NCBI RefSeq assembly: GCF_021347895.1
Contig: NC_067126.1
Coordinates: 35,800,982-35,864,981 of the forward strand
DNA length: 64,000 nt
Source of the DNA: Acanthochromis polyacanthus
Lineage: Eukaryota; Chordata; Actinopteri; Pomacentridae
Reading direction: 5' to 3'
A program made the translations under genes and the position numbers. The notes beneath the pieces were generated by a model that did no database searches, had not been told where the DNA came from, and worked only from the letters and a program-made list of their open reading frames with translations. Within the stretch, counting starts at the first letter, position 1. The number at the start of each line of letters is the position of its first letter. Positions 43,275-54,869 of the stretch are shown one piece after another.

Positions 43275-43878
43275 TACAGGGGTCCTCATCGACCTGTGGC
43301 GTTTCATCGTTATGTCAGAACTGGTTACGTGGATCTAGTTGATGAGCGGAGCGGATGAATACGTCATCACGCGGCGCTATAAGACAGCTTTGTTTCCATT
43401 CTCTGGTTGTACGCCACCTTGGATTGTGCTGCATTCACTAACTTTCCCCCTTCATTATGGCTCCCAAGTGTAAGTCAGACTCTTCTGATGCTTGAAAGAA
43501 AAAGAAAGTCGTCTCCATGGAAGTGAAATTAGATAGAATAAAATGCAGGGGACAGGAAGAAACACCGACGAACATCGGAAGGTTGCTTAATCTAAGTCGC
43601 ATGACTGTTGATTAGATCAAGTCGTAAAAACAGTGTAACATATTCTGTGATTCTGTTGTTATTGTATTCATTTTATGTTCTGTTTTCTTCTTGTAAAATG
43701 ATTCATACATGCAAAAAAGCCATTGGTATGCATGACTTTTCCGAAGAACTGATCGATATCGTGAATGACTTTGTTTATATTTTCGCCGGAGTTCCGACTT
43801 GCGGTAAAAATTGACTTACGTCAGGAAGGAAGGACTCCGTAGGAACAGAACTCTGACGTAAGTCGAGGACCTTCTGTA
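43275..43878 (+). mobile_element. Tigger/pogo-like MITE
   Basis: The 600-bp element (43277-43876) is flanked by TA. The left end is CAGGGGTCCTCATCGAC. The right end, reverse-complemented, is CAGAAGGTCCTCGACTTACG. These resemble Tigger-type ends (CAG.AGGTCC..GACTTACG). Internally it keeps the 5' start of a transposase gene (43457-43624) but has lost the catalytic domain. A deletion derivative, not active. Confidence 0.75.
43457..43624 (+). pseudogene. Tigger-like transposase N-terminal fragment
   Basis: The frame begins MAPKCKSDSSDA, hits a TGA, and continues KKKKVVSMEVKLDRIKCRGQ and EETPTNIGRLLNLSRMTVD to a TAG at 43610-43612. The lysine-rich start, EVKLDRIK and IGRLLNLSRMTV match the first helix-turn-helix (psq type) of Tigger/pogo transposases, which binds the transposon ends. 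Two stops and the missing CENP-B and DDE parts make it a dead gene fragment. Confidence 0.75.
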
Positions 43879-44410
43879 CAGACAGTAAAATAAACCATCA
43901 AGTTGAAAAACTGAAAAACACATTCTGAGGACATGCAAGACTAAAGTGAATTAGCTAAAACGGGGCACAACATTAGACCAGTCAGTGGTGTTTGTGTCAC
44001 TTTACACCATCTTGTAATTGACATGAATCTTCTTGAACTCTCACTAAGTGGAAATGAGTATTTCTCTTCGTCATCGTGGTGATCTGCAGAGGAACAGTCC
44101 TTCGTCTTGGCGAGTCAGTCTGAAGCTGTTCTTCACGACAACAAAGCGGCATTTCTTGTAGTGTGAGCTTATATGTTGTGACACGCACAGTGAACACGGC
44201 ACTCATGACAGAGTTGTTGACGTGACCTCGCATAGGAGAAAGGTGACGATCCTCCACTTCTGCTCTGTTATCGCCGGCTGACTGCATCCAACGCTGTCGC
44301 TTTCTGTGTGTTTTCTTTTGTCCCGCGCTCTCCTCCCACCTCTCGTCACGTCTTTGTCTCAGCGTTGTTCGCTGCGCCGGCTGCTTTTCTTTTGACCCTC
44401 TCATCGCTCA
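43879..44410. other. Gene-free tract
   Basis: A minus-strand frame of 135 codons covers 43997-44404 with basic, low-information content and no family motif. Treated as chance, not as a gene. Confidence 0.45.
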
Positions 44411-44585
44411 GAGCAATGAAGATTAGCTCGACACGTGGGACATCGTCGGGCGCTACAATCCGGGCTCTTATAACAAGCTGTTAACCCCCCGTTTAGAAGT
44501 GTGGCCTGTAAATCAGCTCGGTGAAAGGGAGTGTAATCCCTGCCGGACGATTTAATGGTAATCTCCATATCCTGAATAGATTACA
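44405..44585 (+). promoter_or_regulatory. Candidate intronic regulatory block 3
   Basis: Repeat-free, CpG-containing block with GAAGATTAGCTCGACACGTG, CGGGCTCTTATAACAAGCTG and GACGATTTAATGGTAATCTC. It ends at an AC run (44583-44611). Candidate only. Confidence 0.22.
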
Positions 44586-44611
44586 CACACACACACAAAC
44601 ACACACACACC

Positions 44612-45875
44612 CAAGTCTGCAACACTTCCAGAAGCGAAACTATAGTTTACTGAAATAAACAGCAGATATCTTCTTTTCGTCTCCTTATTTATTTTACCCT
44701 CTGGTTATCTCTGTCTGTGTTTCTGGGTTATTCAGAGTTTGGGATGTATCTTTGTTCTTCCTGATCACACACAGTCGTGATGGTTTCCAAATATTAGCAG
44801 CGATGATGTCTTTTTATAGCGCTTTATGTTTTTGTACTGACACTACAGAGCGACGGGGAGCGTGGAGAGTCGTGTGGAGGGCATCAATGACTTCACTCGT
44901 TTCATTAATTCATCTTTATTTTTAGAGCTGCTGCTGCTCAGCTGTCAGACGCAAATTGCAAAACAATTTTAAACAGTTTACTCTTTTTGCAAAGTCTCTC
45001 CGAAGTTAGCAGGAAGCCCAAATAATACTTTCCACGTTCGCATGTAGGCAGCAGGAGTCCAAATGTGGGCAAAAAGTTGTGCTGAACGGCTGAACTCTCA
45101 ATAAACTGCGACAAGTGAACTTTTTTGAACTATCATTTTTAAAAGATTATCAGACTTTCCCTGTTTGGTTAAATTACAGACAATAACTAATAAAATCACT
45201 CTAAATAAAGTAAAAATCTCTGTTAAATAACTGATTTTTCTCAAGATTTGATCAGTATATTTTGGTGGATTTATTGCCGTTTCTGTATCAAAATGATTCA
45301 TCACATTAAATTAATATTTTTTCCTATTTTTGGTACAACTTGTAATATATTTACAGCATCTTCTATAATATTTCCTTCATTTTAAAAGTGGTTACAGTTG
45401 CAAAAGTGATATTTTTTGTTTACTTTTCATTAATTTATATGAAATTAATTCATGGAATTAACAGAAACAGCTAATATGTTGTATTGAACTCACATGCAGT
45501 AGCTTTTTAACAGTTTTTTTTAATGAGTCAATATTTAACAGATTTTTTTTTTTTTTTACAGACATTTTGTGATGTGGTAAAGGTGAGGGACAAATTAAAT
45601 GTTACAGCAACAACTTTCAAGGGTCATAAAATCGTATCTGGCGGTGTCAGACAGCTGTGGAGTGTAGGAACCTTCACACTAATGGATGTATTAGCTGAAA
45701 TGGACTTCCTTTTTTAGTGAATCTTCTCACTGGCACCGTTAGCAGCTCAAACTTTAGGATTTATTTTTCAGTACTTTTGAGTTTAAATGTGATCTTATAC
45801 TGAGGTTTAAGTAAGAATTTGTCAGCTTAGCTAAAACCAAATAAACCTTAATATAACCGCTTGGCTCACAGGTAC
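44612..45875. other. Gene-free AT-rich tract
   Basis: Includes a T16 run near 45542. No gene or family recognised. Confidence 0.5.
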
Positions 45876-46450
45876 CTTAAAGGGACAGTTTGGTTTCTTT
45901 AAGGTGGAGTTTTTAGCAGATATTCATCTGTAGTCTGTGTAAAACCTGCAGTAGAAGGCAGACAGGACGACCGGCAGGAAAGCTAAGCACTGCTATAGAT
46001 GGAATCAGCAACAAAATGTATTTTAGTCTCATAAAATCAATATCAGTGCAAGTGTATGCTATATTTAGGATATGTTCACAGCTTTGCCTTGCACTCAGAC
46101 AGCCCTCTTCAATAAGCCGGTCGTATTGCCCTCTTCAGAGAAGCAGGACTCTATAATTTTATCTTTTACAACATGATAGTTACTGATCAATTATTGTATA
46201 ACTTTGGTGTTTTGACGTATCAATTCAGATGCAGAGTTACATGTCGAAACACCAAAATCATACAAACATACAAACAAACCAATCAATAGCAGCAGCAGTA
46301 GACCAGCAGCTCCTGTGATGTGAAATTACTGTTTGTCAACGGAGTCTGGTGGCTTTGAGGAGAGCGATGCTAAAAGCTCAACTCCCCGCTGGAGCCGGCT
46401 GTTTGTCAGGGAGGTAAAGGGGTTGAAATATTCTAAATATAGCATACAGT
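45876..46450. mobile_element. Probable old dispersed repeat
   Basis: AAAGGGACAGTTTGGTTTCT at the left and CGGAGTCTGGTGGCTTTGAG with GAGAGCGATGCTAAAAGCTC at the right recall phrases of a frequent fish repeat. Boundaries and class are uncertain. The ATAGCATACA/TGTATGCTATAT pair near 46433 and 46049 is partly inverted. Confidence 0.3.
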
Positions 46451-47579
46451 TAGACTGGTATTGATTTGTTCAGATGGCTAAAATACATTTTGCTGCTCAT
46501 GTTTGGCTTCTGTGCTGTTTCTCCTGCCTGGAGCGAACCCGCTGTGCTCTGCTGCAAGTCATACACCAACTTCAGACCTACCGTTGTGCAAGTTCGCCAA
46601 GACAAATCCTTCACTGTTCGTATTTATATTTGCTTTACATAAAAACAACCCTTATACCCCAAGTCTTAATAATATGTATTGACTTTTGTCCTATCTACTA
46701 CAATAAATTGCTTAAAAGTGCAAAAAAAAACCTAATAAAAGTGAAAATTATTTTTGTTTTTTTCTCATATATCTCAGCTGTATCCCTCAGATTTGCAAAG
46801 ATTTAAAAAACGTAAACTATTATACTGGGTTCCTCGGATTTAAAAAAGTTGCATAATATCCTTTGGAACCACGGGAAATTTATTTAGGGTCTGTACAGAA
46901 TTTGCTTTTTGAGATATGGTCAGTTTTGTGATCATTAATTGTACATTGTCAGCACTGCAGACAAGTCAGATGGTACGTTAGATGTGACACAGTCTTATCG
47001 TGGCAACAGATGTCTCGTGCTCTTGCAGGATGATATAATACGTCATTTGATCCGGTGTATTATTTTTTTTGTATTGATTTTTTTTCAGTTAATTTCTGTA
47101 ATGCACAAAGCTGGCAGACGAACACTCAGTCCTGCTTCCGCAACTTGAAAGCATTAATCATCCGAATAACAACATCCTAAATGTTAATTGCAGGGCACGC
47201 TCCATCTGTTATCAATGAAATAAACTATGGTAGAAGTCAGTCAGATGTTTGAGCCGTGACCTCCACACGCGGAACAACCGAGTCAAGTGTGCAGCGAGGA
47301 GGCTGTTGTTGCTGCTGCTGCTGCGCACACAAAGCACACACAAAGCACACACAAAGCACACACAAACATTTATGTACACCCAGCAATCATTAAATGAATG
47401 TATTCCTCAGACTGCAGGCTGTCAGCAATATACCAGGAATACATTAGGGGTGAAAGTCATCATGTGTGCTGCAGAAAACAGTGTGTCCTCACATAGACAC
47501 ACACATGCTGACATCATATATAAACACCATCATCATGCAGAACATCATTTAACAGCTTGCGGTGTCTGTGAATGATGTG
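46451..47579. other. Gene-free tract
   Basis: No exon recognised. An 11-bp AAAGCACACAC unit repeats imperfectly at 47331-47365. The frame at 46474-46806 (110 codons) lacks motifs. Confidence 0.4.
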
Positions 47580-48020
47580 TGGGTGATAAAATCAGGCTTG
47601 TTGTTCGGAGCAGCAGCCATTTAAACTAAATGAGCGTCGCCAACAATAACCTCATTTAAACGAGTGAGAAATGGGCGATGAGCGACAGTTCACCAAATAA
47701 CTGCTGGGCGAGCTAATGAGCTCTCTGCCAGTGTGGGGATGTTTGTTTTTTTTGTTTTTTAAAGAGAAAGTTGGGAGCCGCAGCTGGAAAAGAATGGATT
47801 AATAATAACTTTGGGTTTTATTTATGCATCAGTTTATACTCGGCTCACTCCAGGTTGTTGTGTTTGTGAGGGCCATGTTTACTCATTAATATTAATAAAC
47901 TGAAAACTGCCAGCATAAAAAAACGCACTGTTTATGATGGAGCCTTTCAGTCTGGTCTGATTAATGTGATGGATGTGGACATTCATGGTGTCCAGAAGAT
48001 GATCACTGATAATGATGACA
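47580..48020 (+). promoter_or_regulatory. Candidate intronic regulatory block 4
   Basis: Repeat-free. Contains GCCATTTAAACTAAATGAGC, AATAACCTCATTTAAACGAG, GGGCGAGCTAATGAGCTCTC and ATGGATTAATAATAACTTTG. Grouped TAAT and TTTAAA cores suggest enhancer-type DNA. Not verified. Confidence 0.25.
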
Positions 48021-48670
48021 GTAGCTAACATTAGCATGCAGCTGAATTCCCCTCCAACTGTTGGGTGAAGATTGGGATAGCCTTGACTGTAAACAAAACA
48101 AGATAAAGCATGTTTGGCTCGACCTTTTAATGACCAAGATAGGAGGCTAAAAGTAAAGTTGGTGAAATTACCCAGAAAATGACTTTAAAGATCTGTGTGT
48201 CTCCCAAAGTATCACCCAACTTATTTCTTTCTAAAGCAGTTCCGGCTGCTCGTTTAAAGTTAACTGCCTCTAATGAAGCACCAGTGAAATTCTGTAAACT
48301 CTCATTTCTGAAACCTGGTTCATCTAGACCACATGAAGGATGCCAGTCCGGTGTGCATCAGTGGCATAAATAGTTTATCTCCACAGAGTCAGCGAATGGG
48401 TGAGTAGCGGGGTGTCTGGGCCGCAGCATTAGGCTTCCAGTGTTGGGCTTTGTTGTATAAAACGCCACCCTGCCCTCTGACAGCATCTGCAGGGACTCAG
48501 GTGGCTCAGCCTGATGCTTTACTTCTCTTTCCGTGACGCCGACACGGCATAAAAAATGCCCGTGAACTCGGTCACGCAATGCACACCGCCCTGCAGGACC
48601 CTCCGCAGTGGGGTGGGAAGGTAAAGGCCACGCTCAGCACAGCTTGACTGACCTTAAGCAGGCGTGTACT

Positions 48671-48671
<1 letters not shown>
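48021..48671. other. Gene-free tract
   Basis: 48360-48620 is more GC-rich but has no recognisable exon; frames on both strands (64-73 codons) lack motifs. Confidence 0.4.

Positions 48672-48709
<38 letters not shown>
48672..48709 (+). repeat. (CA)19 microsatellite
   Basis: 38 uninterrupted bases. Confidence 0.97.
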
Positions 48710-48712
<3 letters not shown>

Positions 48713-50265
48713 ATAGATGGGCTGTCACACTGTCACACACTGTAGAAAATGCAGCAGTAATATCAGCAGTTTCCGGAGCAGGATTCAAAGCGCTGCTACC
48801 CGCTGACAGCTGCTGATACCGAAGTAAAACTCACCTCACTCCACAAAGCACGAGTATAAAAGTAATCAAATGTAAATTTGCATACTTATCATGATTGGAC
48901 CAGCTGCCGTGCGCACACCGCCGTACGTCTTTCATACCCCTAAATAAAGCCCGAAGCCCCCTGTGGGTTTGGATGGGAGATATAATGTGTGAGTGGCTTT
49001 CTGTGCCCGTACGTTCGCTCGCATGCTGTCTCATCTCTGGCTAGTTGGCAGGAATGCAGAGTCATATCTCAGCATTAATGTTCTACTTCAGTGGGTTCAT
49101 TGGGTTCAGCGCAGCGTTGTTCAGAGAGGCTGCTGGAGACACAAACGATCGCTGTAGGAAGCAGCTTTACTCTCTGCCTGCTCGTGTTTTGACATTTATT
49201 TGATGTACAGACAGAATGTGCTATAATGATGATCACTTCATTTGAAAGTGTCATTACCATTTATGTATATCTATGTAGACTATCAGGCTGCAGCAGCTTT
49301 ATTCTCTCAGCTTTGTTTTTTTTTTTCACGAGGCACTTGTGCGTCATTTGTGAAGTTTGAGCCACTCAAACCTGGATTCTCAGGTTTTATGCACACTTTG
49401 ATGCATATATAATGTAGGGTTGTCCCTGACAGTCGATGCTTCAAAGCGTCAGTGTCAGAGTCCAGATTCTTTGACTGCAGCAGGCGTTTATATGGCGGCG
49501 TCTGTGATTAACAGATGAAGTGTGGTGATTCTCATGTTGCTAGTCGAGGTTTTCCTCTTTCCTTGTGTGTGGAAAAACAGACTTCGGAATGTAAGAAGTA
49601 ACGTTAGCAGCACGGAGCCTCATCTGCTGTGAAGTGAAATTAAGATATCAGCTATAGCATGCCTTCATAGACATAGGTTTTAATGGAACAACTACTAAAA
49701 TACTCAGTAAAACAGGTTTTGCACACGTCTATGGGAATGATTGTAATACAAGTTTCCTAACTGTTTGCCTCCATCTTTTATTTTGGCTCAATGAACTTTG
49801 AGTTTAAAACAAGTTTGAATGAATGAATGGATTCCCACCTTGTTTAAAATTAAATTTAAAATCATCTGAACTAGCTGGACATGAACAGAAATGCACATGT
49901 GCTGCCTAGCTCCTTATTCTGACGATTACATATTATAGCATGACATTGTTTTTCTGCACCACATGATGGTGAGATTGCACAGTTATACGAATAAAATCTG
50001 TACATTTTCCTGCTATTTCTGATCATTTGTGAAATAAATGTGTCCATTATGCTTGAGTAAATAATCCTCTTATTTAACAAAAATTCTTATGGAATCACTC
50101 ATCTTTCTGTGTTAGATTTCTAATGTGTTTTTATTAAACCAGATGATAGTCAGTGATTCTGAGTAAAGCTTTGCAAATACAATCATCTTTTAATTATTCC
50201 CAACTCATCCTAAAAAGCCGTCAACTTCAAATAAAAGTCGACTCGTTTTTCATTTTGTGCTGCGC
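48710..50265. other. Gene-free tract
   Basis: Nothing recognised beyond short chance frames. Confidence 0.45.
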
Positions 50266-50910
50266 CAATATCCATCTTTAAGACGTTTCCCAGAGCGATA
50301 ATGTCAGATCTGTTAGCAAACGGCGGCACAGCACCAATTGATCTGGACCAAAGCGGAGCCAGAGGGCAGATTTTCAGACCTGGTCCCAGAGAGTCTCGGC
50401 CCTGACAGACAGGGGAGGGGACGAATGAGACAGTGTCAATATTGAAACAGGCTAATGGGCTAATGAATGTGGAGAGTTCTGCCTAATGTTCCCAACAGAG
50501 CTCCTAGCAAAACCATTAAAGCACTTTTATATGAGTAGACAGGCACAATGCAGTAACTCGATTTATGGGGTACTTTCATGGTCAATTAGGACGGGAGAGA
50601 CGAGCGAGGCCTGATAGGAGGTTAGAGAGTGTGTGTGATATTAGCTTATTAGCTTTAGACGGGGTTACGCCTGTTTCTGTCAATATTGTACTTGTGATTG
50701 TGTCGATGTGATCGGCATGTAAACACACCGATAGATATCCTGTCACTCAAGCATCATAATCTGGACCGAATACGACAAACAATATCAGCTCAAATAGTCA
50801 CCTGGGAATCATCGGGACCAGCCTGAATAATAAAACCTGACATAATTTTTATGAAAACCGAGCTCCCAGTGCAACCATCTCATCGCCTCCTTTATTACGT
50901 TCTACACAGC
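50266..50910 (+). promoter_or_regulatory. Candidate intronic regulatory block 5
   Basis: Long repeat-free block with CAGGCTAATGGGCTAATGAA, TGCCTAATGTTCCCAACAGA, ATGGTCAATTAGGACGGGAG, TATTAGCTTATTAGCTTTAG and CTGTCAATATTGTACTTG. Repeated CTAATG/CAATTA homeodomain cores and low microsatellite content make it a good enhancer candidate by inference. Confidence 0.3.
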
Positions 50911-51125
50911 TGACTGCAGGTGTGACCCAACGTCCTTTCATCTTCCAAACATCTCCAGATGACGGCGCCCTCAGGGGTCTTATATTAAATAACAAAGAGC
51001 AGTCGGCCGCTTAAACTTCAACGCACGTAAAAGCAAAGACTTAATTATTGATCTGAGAGGAAATGTCTGATGTCTCTGGATTTATGCTCCAGACTCCAAG
51101 TTTTCAGGATTTCTTTTGGTGTGTT
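50911..51125. other. Short gene-free spacer
   Basis: Nothing recognised. Confidence 0.5.
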
Positions 51126-51648
51126 TTAATCCTCTGAACCCCAAAATACTCTGATTGGATTTGAAAAGCATGTTTGCTTTTTCAAAAATCGCCAAAATGA
51201 CGCCTTTAACCAAAGAAATGAGCAGTAAAGCAGGAAGAATCACCACATTTTCAACTTGAAACTGATCCAATTCTTCACTAAAATCATGATCCTACATTAA
51301 AATCACTTTATTTTGAAAATGTCATGGCTAAAAAAAGTAATCAGACTTTAGTGCCTCAGCTATGACCAACAAAAATGTAGGGATCAGGTTGAACTGCAGG
51401 CAGTGTTTAGACAGAGTGAATAGAAATTAAAAATAGAAGTTATAAAATATCCAGTGTGTCAAGCCACAAGTTTTTTTTTTGTTTCATGTATTGATTCCGG
51501 TCTTTTTCAATGTGAGTAAAATGAACAATCCAAGAAATCTTTTCTTTTTTTAATGATTCATGGATTTCTAACTGAATTCAACAAGACTAAAAATGCAATA
51601 AGAGCAAAGAAATGCACAGAAATGACATGGGGCTGAGAGGGTTTGAGG
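51126..51648. mobile_element. TTAA-flanked CCCTCTGAACC element, copy 3
   Basis: TTAA at 51126-51129 is followed by TCCTCTGAACCCCAAAATAC, GGATTTGAAAAGCATGTTTG and AGGTTGAACTGCAGGCAGTG. The right end is GGCTGAGAGGGTTTGA. Same family as 23661-24194, diverged. Non-coding. Confidence 0.55.
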
Positions 51649-52045
51649 GTTGAACTGCTAGTAAATGGCATCCAGATCAGTATTTGAATATCGTGTTGTT
51701 GTTTTTAATCGTAGCTCTGGATAGGGACATGTGACCAAATGACTGGCGTACTAGTTGCAAGATGCTAAAAAGGCAAAATAACCTCCAAAAAAAATGAAGA
51801 CGTCCAATCAACAGTCAGATGAGCCAAAGGAAACTAGCAGGTCACAGGTCAAGTTACCTGAAAACTGTCTGGAGCAGCTTCGTCGTCTCGATGCTACAAA
51901 AATGTTCAGCTGTTGATATTGGTGCAACCTGGGTGCTGAAAAAGCATCATGTTGGGTTATCAGTTGTGGCTATTTGTCATGTTATTGTTGGACTTATCAT
52001 TTGTTAAAAGGCCGTCATTGGAGCAAATTTAGTTTTTATGGGATG
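51649..52045. other. Gene-free tract
   Basis: No gene. The small frame at 51819-52007 resembles part of a Tc1-like region (KTVWSSFVVSMLQKCSAVDI) only vaguely; not called. Confidence 0.35.
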
Positions 52046-52415
52046 TACACTACCGTTCAACAGTTTGGGGCCACTTAGAAATGTCTTTATTGTTGAAAGA
52101 AAAGCAATTTTTTTCAATGAAGATAACTTTAAATGAATGGTGAATCCAGTCTAGACATAGTTAATGTGGTAAATGACTATTGTAGCTGGAAACAGCTGAT
52201 TTTTAATGGAATATCTCCATAGAGGTACAGAGGGACATTTCCATCAACCATCACTCCTGTGTTCTAATGCTACATTGTGTTAGCTAATGGTGCTGAAAGG
52301 CTCACTGATGATTAGAAAACCCTTGTGCAGTTATGTTAGCACATGATAAAAGTGTGAGTTTTCATGGAAAACATACAATTGTCTGGAAAACCCCACACCG
52401 TTGAACAGTAGTGTA
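52046..52415. mobile_element. Tc1/mariner MITE, 366 bp
   Basis: TA flanks both ends (52046-52047, 52414-52415). The left end is CACTACCGTTCAACAGTTTG then GGGCCACTTAG. The right end, reverse-complemented, is CACTACTGTTCAACGGTGTG then GGG. This is the common fish CACTACCGTTCAAAAGTTTG terminal type. The interior is non-coding (GGAATATCTCCATAGAGGTA, GGTGCTGAAAGGCTCACTGA), so it is a deletion derivative. Confidence 0.9.
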
Positions 52416-53599
52416 AATGTATCTTAATATCATAAATACTGCACATTTTGTAGCCGTTTTTACTTCAATAAAACAGGTTTTTTGTCCTCATCTTTGTATA
52501 TTTCCCCCCAGAAACAGTATTTGGAGCAGCCGTAGCATTTTAAAAAACTTGCTCGGCTCCATTTAATCAGAGTCTGGTTTGGACAGGTCTGAACACAGCA
52601 ACCTTGTTTGTTTGCAGACCAAAACAACAGCAATGAGGCTGTTTAGAGGAGTGTTCTGGTCCTAATCAAATCCTGGAACGGTTCATTTGTAGCAGGAGCT
52701 AGATCTGACCTCAGTCTGACCCGACGACGAGGCGCTAAACGGCTCCTATTGGCCGGCGATCATCACATGCTGAGCTGCAGATGAACGACTAGCAGGAGGA
52801 TGAATCAGGTACCTTCCCTTTATTCTGGAAGCTTCTCCAGGACCTGGTTCTTCTGCTCACACTGCCTCAGGTACATCCAACCACTGAACATTCTCAAGTG
52901 GCTTTCAGTCACTTTTTACTCTTGGCTTGAATTGTTTTTTTTAAATATGTGAAAAGAAGCAGAACCCAGGGGAGGAATCCAGATCAGAGCAAATGAAATA
53001 TTGGTTTAAAAATACCCCGAAAGCTTTGTGGCCAGAATTACAGAGGAAGAAAAAAAAAAAGGTCTAAATGTATTTTGGCTGAAATAGCTGGTGTTGGAGG
53101 CTTGTTGACACAGTGACTGCTGGGGCCCCTGGGTGCCAGCGGGACATTAAGTTAATACAGTTAATTCAGTGGAAGCATTTGTCCGATCCACTGCCGGCTG
53201 CTGCATCCTGTCTGTGGAGCCGAGAGCTGCAGAGTTCTGTAAAACTGGATGCTGAGACTCATGTAACATCCGTTCAGCTCCCCGCGACAGCACCAACCTG
53301 TCAGGACAAATCTGCTGCCGACACGAGACGACTGCACTGAATGAGTTCTGCCCTGAAACTCTTCTGTGGTTCTTCTGTCTCTGGTCTCTGGCTCTAACTG
53401 TGCTGCTGGTTCTATAATAAAAGAATAAGAAGAAGCAGGATTTATACCTTAGAGTTGCTATGGTGAACATAATAAACAGTTTGATAGCAAAGATGCTCCA
53501 CAAACTCTGCAGAAAATCACGTAGATCTTAAGTTGCAACTCTTTTGAATGAAGATTGAGATATGATTTGATATTTAAATCTGAGATACTTAACAAACTT
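52416..53599. other. Gene-free tract
   Basis: No exon recognised. 53110-53340 is balanced and gives frames on both strands (75 on +, 118 on -) without motifs. Confidence 0.4.
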
Positions 53600-53633
53600 A
53601 TATATATATGTATATATATATATATATATATAT
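53600..53633. repeat. (TA)n microsatellite
   Basis: TATATATATG followed by about eleven TA units, in a wider AT-rich stretch to 53735. Confidence 0.9.
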
Positions 53634-53730
53634 AACTTATATAGTAATATTATATATTAAAATATGTATTTTATACAATTTATTAAGTTATTTATACTAT
53701 TTAATTTATTAAGCAATTTTTTATCCTGAA

Positions 53731-53816
53731 TATACACCCCCTGTCAAAAGTTTTGAGACACTTTCTCATTCAAATAGATTAGAAGCCGTCTCAAAACTTT
53801 TGACAGGGGGTGTATA
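53731..53816. mobile_element. Perfect 29-bp inverted repeat, mini-foldback
   Basis: 53731-53759 (TATACACCCCCTGTCAAAAG then TTTTGAGAC) is the exact reverse complement of 53788-53816. The loop is 28 bases. The outer TA and the CACCCCCTGTCAAAAGTTTT style match Tc1/mariner terminal repeats, so it looks like two transposon ends with the body removed. The 86 bp have no coding capacity. Confidence 0.85.
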
Positions 53817-54457
53817 ATTCTATATATTTTTTAATAGCAGTAAGTATCTGTAAAATATTGTTTGTTTTTCTTAAATTATTAAGTACAGTATGTGTTAATT
53901 TACAGTCAAATGTACAAAAACAAAACAAAAAACTACCAAATTGCTATTTATAAATATACAGATTTATGAAGTGGTTATCATTTACATTTTAGATTTTTAT
54001 TTTACTGTTTTTTTAATTTCTATTTTACAGTTAATATGCAAATCAACACATTTTCTCCTGAACTATGATGTTTTTTTTCTGTGATTTTGCTATTTATTCT
54101 CTGCAGTTCAACAAAACAGGGAAAATTTGTAAAATTACAGTTAAATTACAGTTAAAAACTGTTTAAAATAGAACCACACAGGCAGATTTAAGACAGTATT
54201 CTGCTTTAAAACATATTTTAAACCAGTGATTCACAGCAGATCTGACTCAAAGTAACAGACACTGGAGAGAATGGACTTTAGTTGTTCTGTTTATTTTGGT
54301 AGCTCAAAGCACAAAAACAGTAACAAATCTTCTTCCGTTTTTAATAATCACGGGGGTTAAACCTTCGTTTAACGTGTTTTCAACATAGAAACAACGAGAC
54401 GTCCTCCTGCTGAATCCTTCCTCACAGAAACACCAACCTCTGCTGTGTTTCTGCAGC
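53817..54457. other. Gene-free AT-rich tract
   Basis: Nothing recognised before the candidate exon. Confidence 0.5.
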
Positions 54458-54686
54458 TTCCCTCAGAGAGTTGTTGCGGCAGGCGAAGTCAGAGGAGGAT
54501 ATTTTTAGTTTTCAGAAAAAAGAAAAAACGGGACCAGGTAGTACAGTTTCTCCCCCTTCTGCTCCTCGTGATCCAAGCAGAAAGAAATGTCTGAATGAGA
54601 GCGTCGGTGGTTACAGCAGCAGCAGCAGCAGTTCAACGTGTCGCCTTAATGACTCCAGATCCCTGCAGGGAGAAGCACAACGCTGA
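54458..54686 (+). other. Candidate terminal coding exon of unknown gene
   Basis: CTCTGCTGTGTTTCTGCAG is a good splice acceptor (polypyrimidine tract, CAG). The frame after it has no internal stop for 75 codons: SLRELLRQAKSEEDIFSFQK, KEKTGPGSTVSPPSAPRDPS, RKKCLNESVGGYSSSSSSST, CRLNDSRSLQGEAQR, then TGA at 54684-54686. A polyadenylation signal AATAAA follows at 54836-54841. Charged helix then Ser-rich tail is plausible for a protein C-terminus. There is no in-frame ATG and I recognise no family. It could be an alternative 3' exon of klf7, the last exon of a nested gene, or chance. Confidence 0.3.
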
Positions 54687-54835
54687 ACCCAGTGTGGGGT
54701 TCAGAGCGTCTAATGTGCTCGCTTTAATTTCACATTTCTCAAACTGACATCATGTATGAGTGACGGTGTCGCACCATGAACCGTATTGTTATTATTATCA
54801 TTATTATTATTAAGATTAATGGGTTTCTACAAGCA

Positions 54836-54841
54836 AATAAA
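54836..54841 (+). terminator. AATAAA polyadenylation signal, candidate
   Basis: AATAAA lies 150 bp after the stop of the candidate exon. The hexamer is frequent in AT-rich DNA, so it is only supporting evidence. Confidence 0.25.
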
Positions 54842-54869
54842 ACTTAAACGGTTATTATTTTGACATAAA

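Noticed and set aside
43997..44404. 135-codon minus-strand frame
   Set aside because: Basic and low-information content without motif or gene context. Not enough to call a gene.
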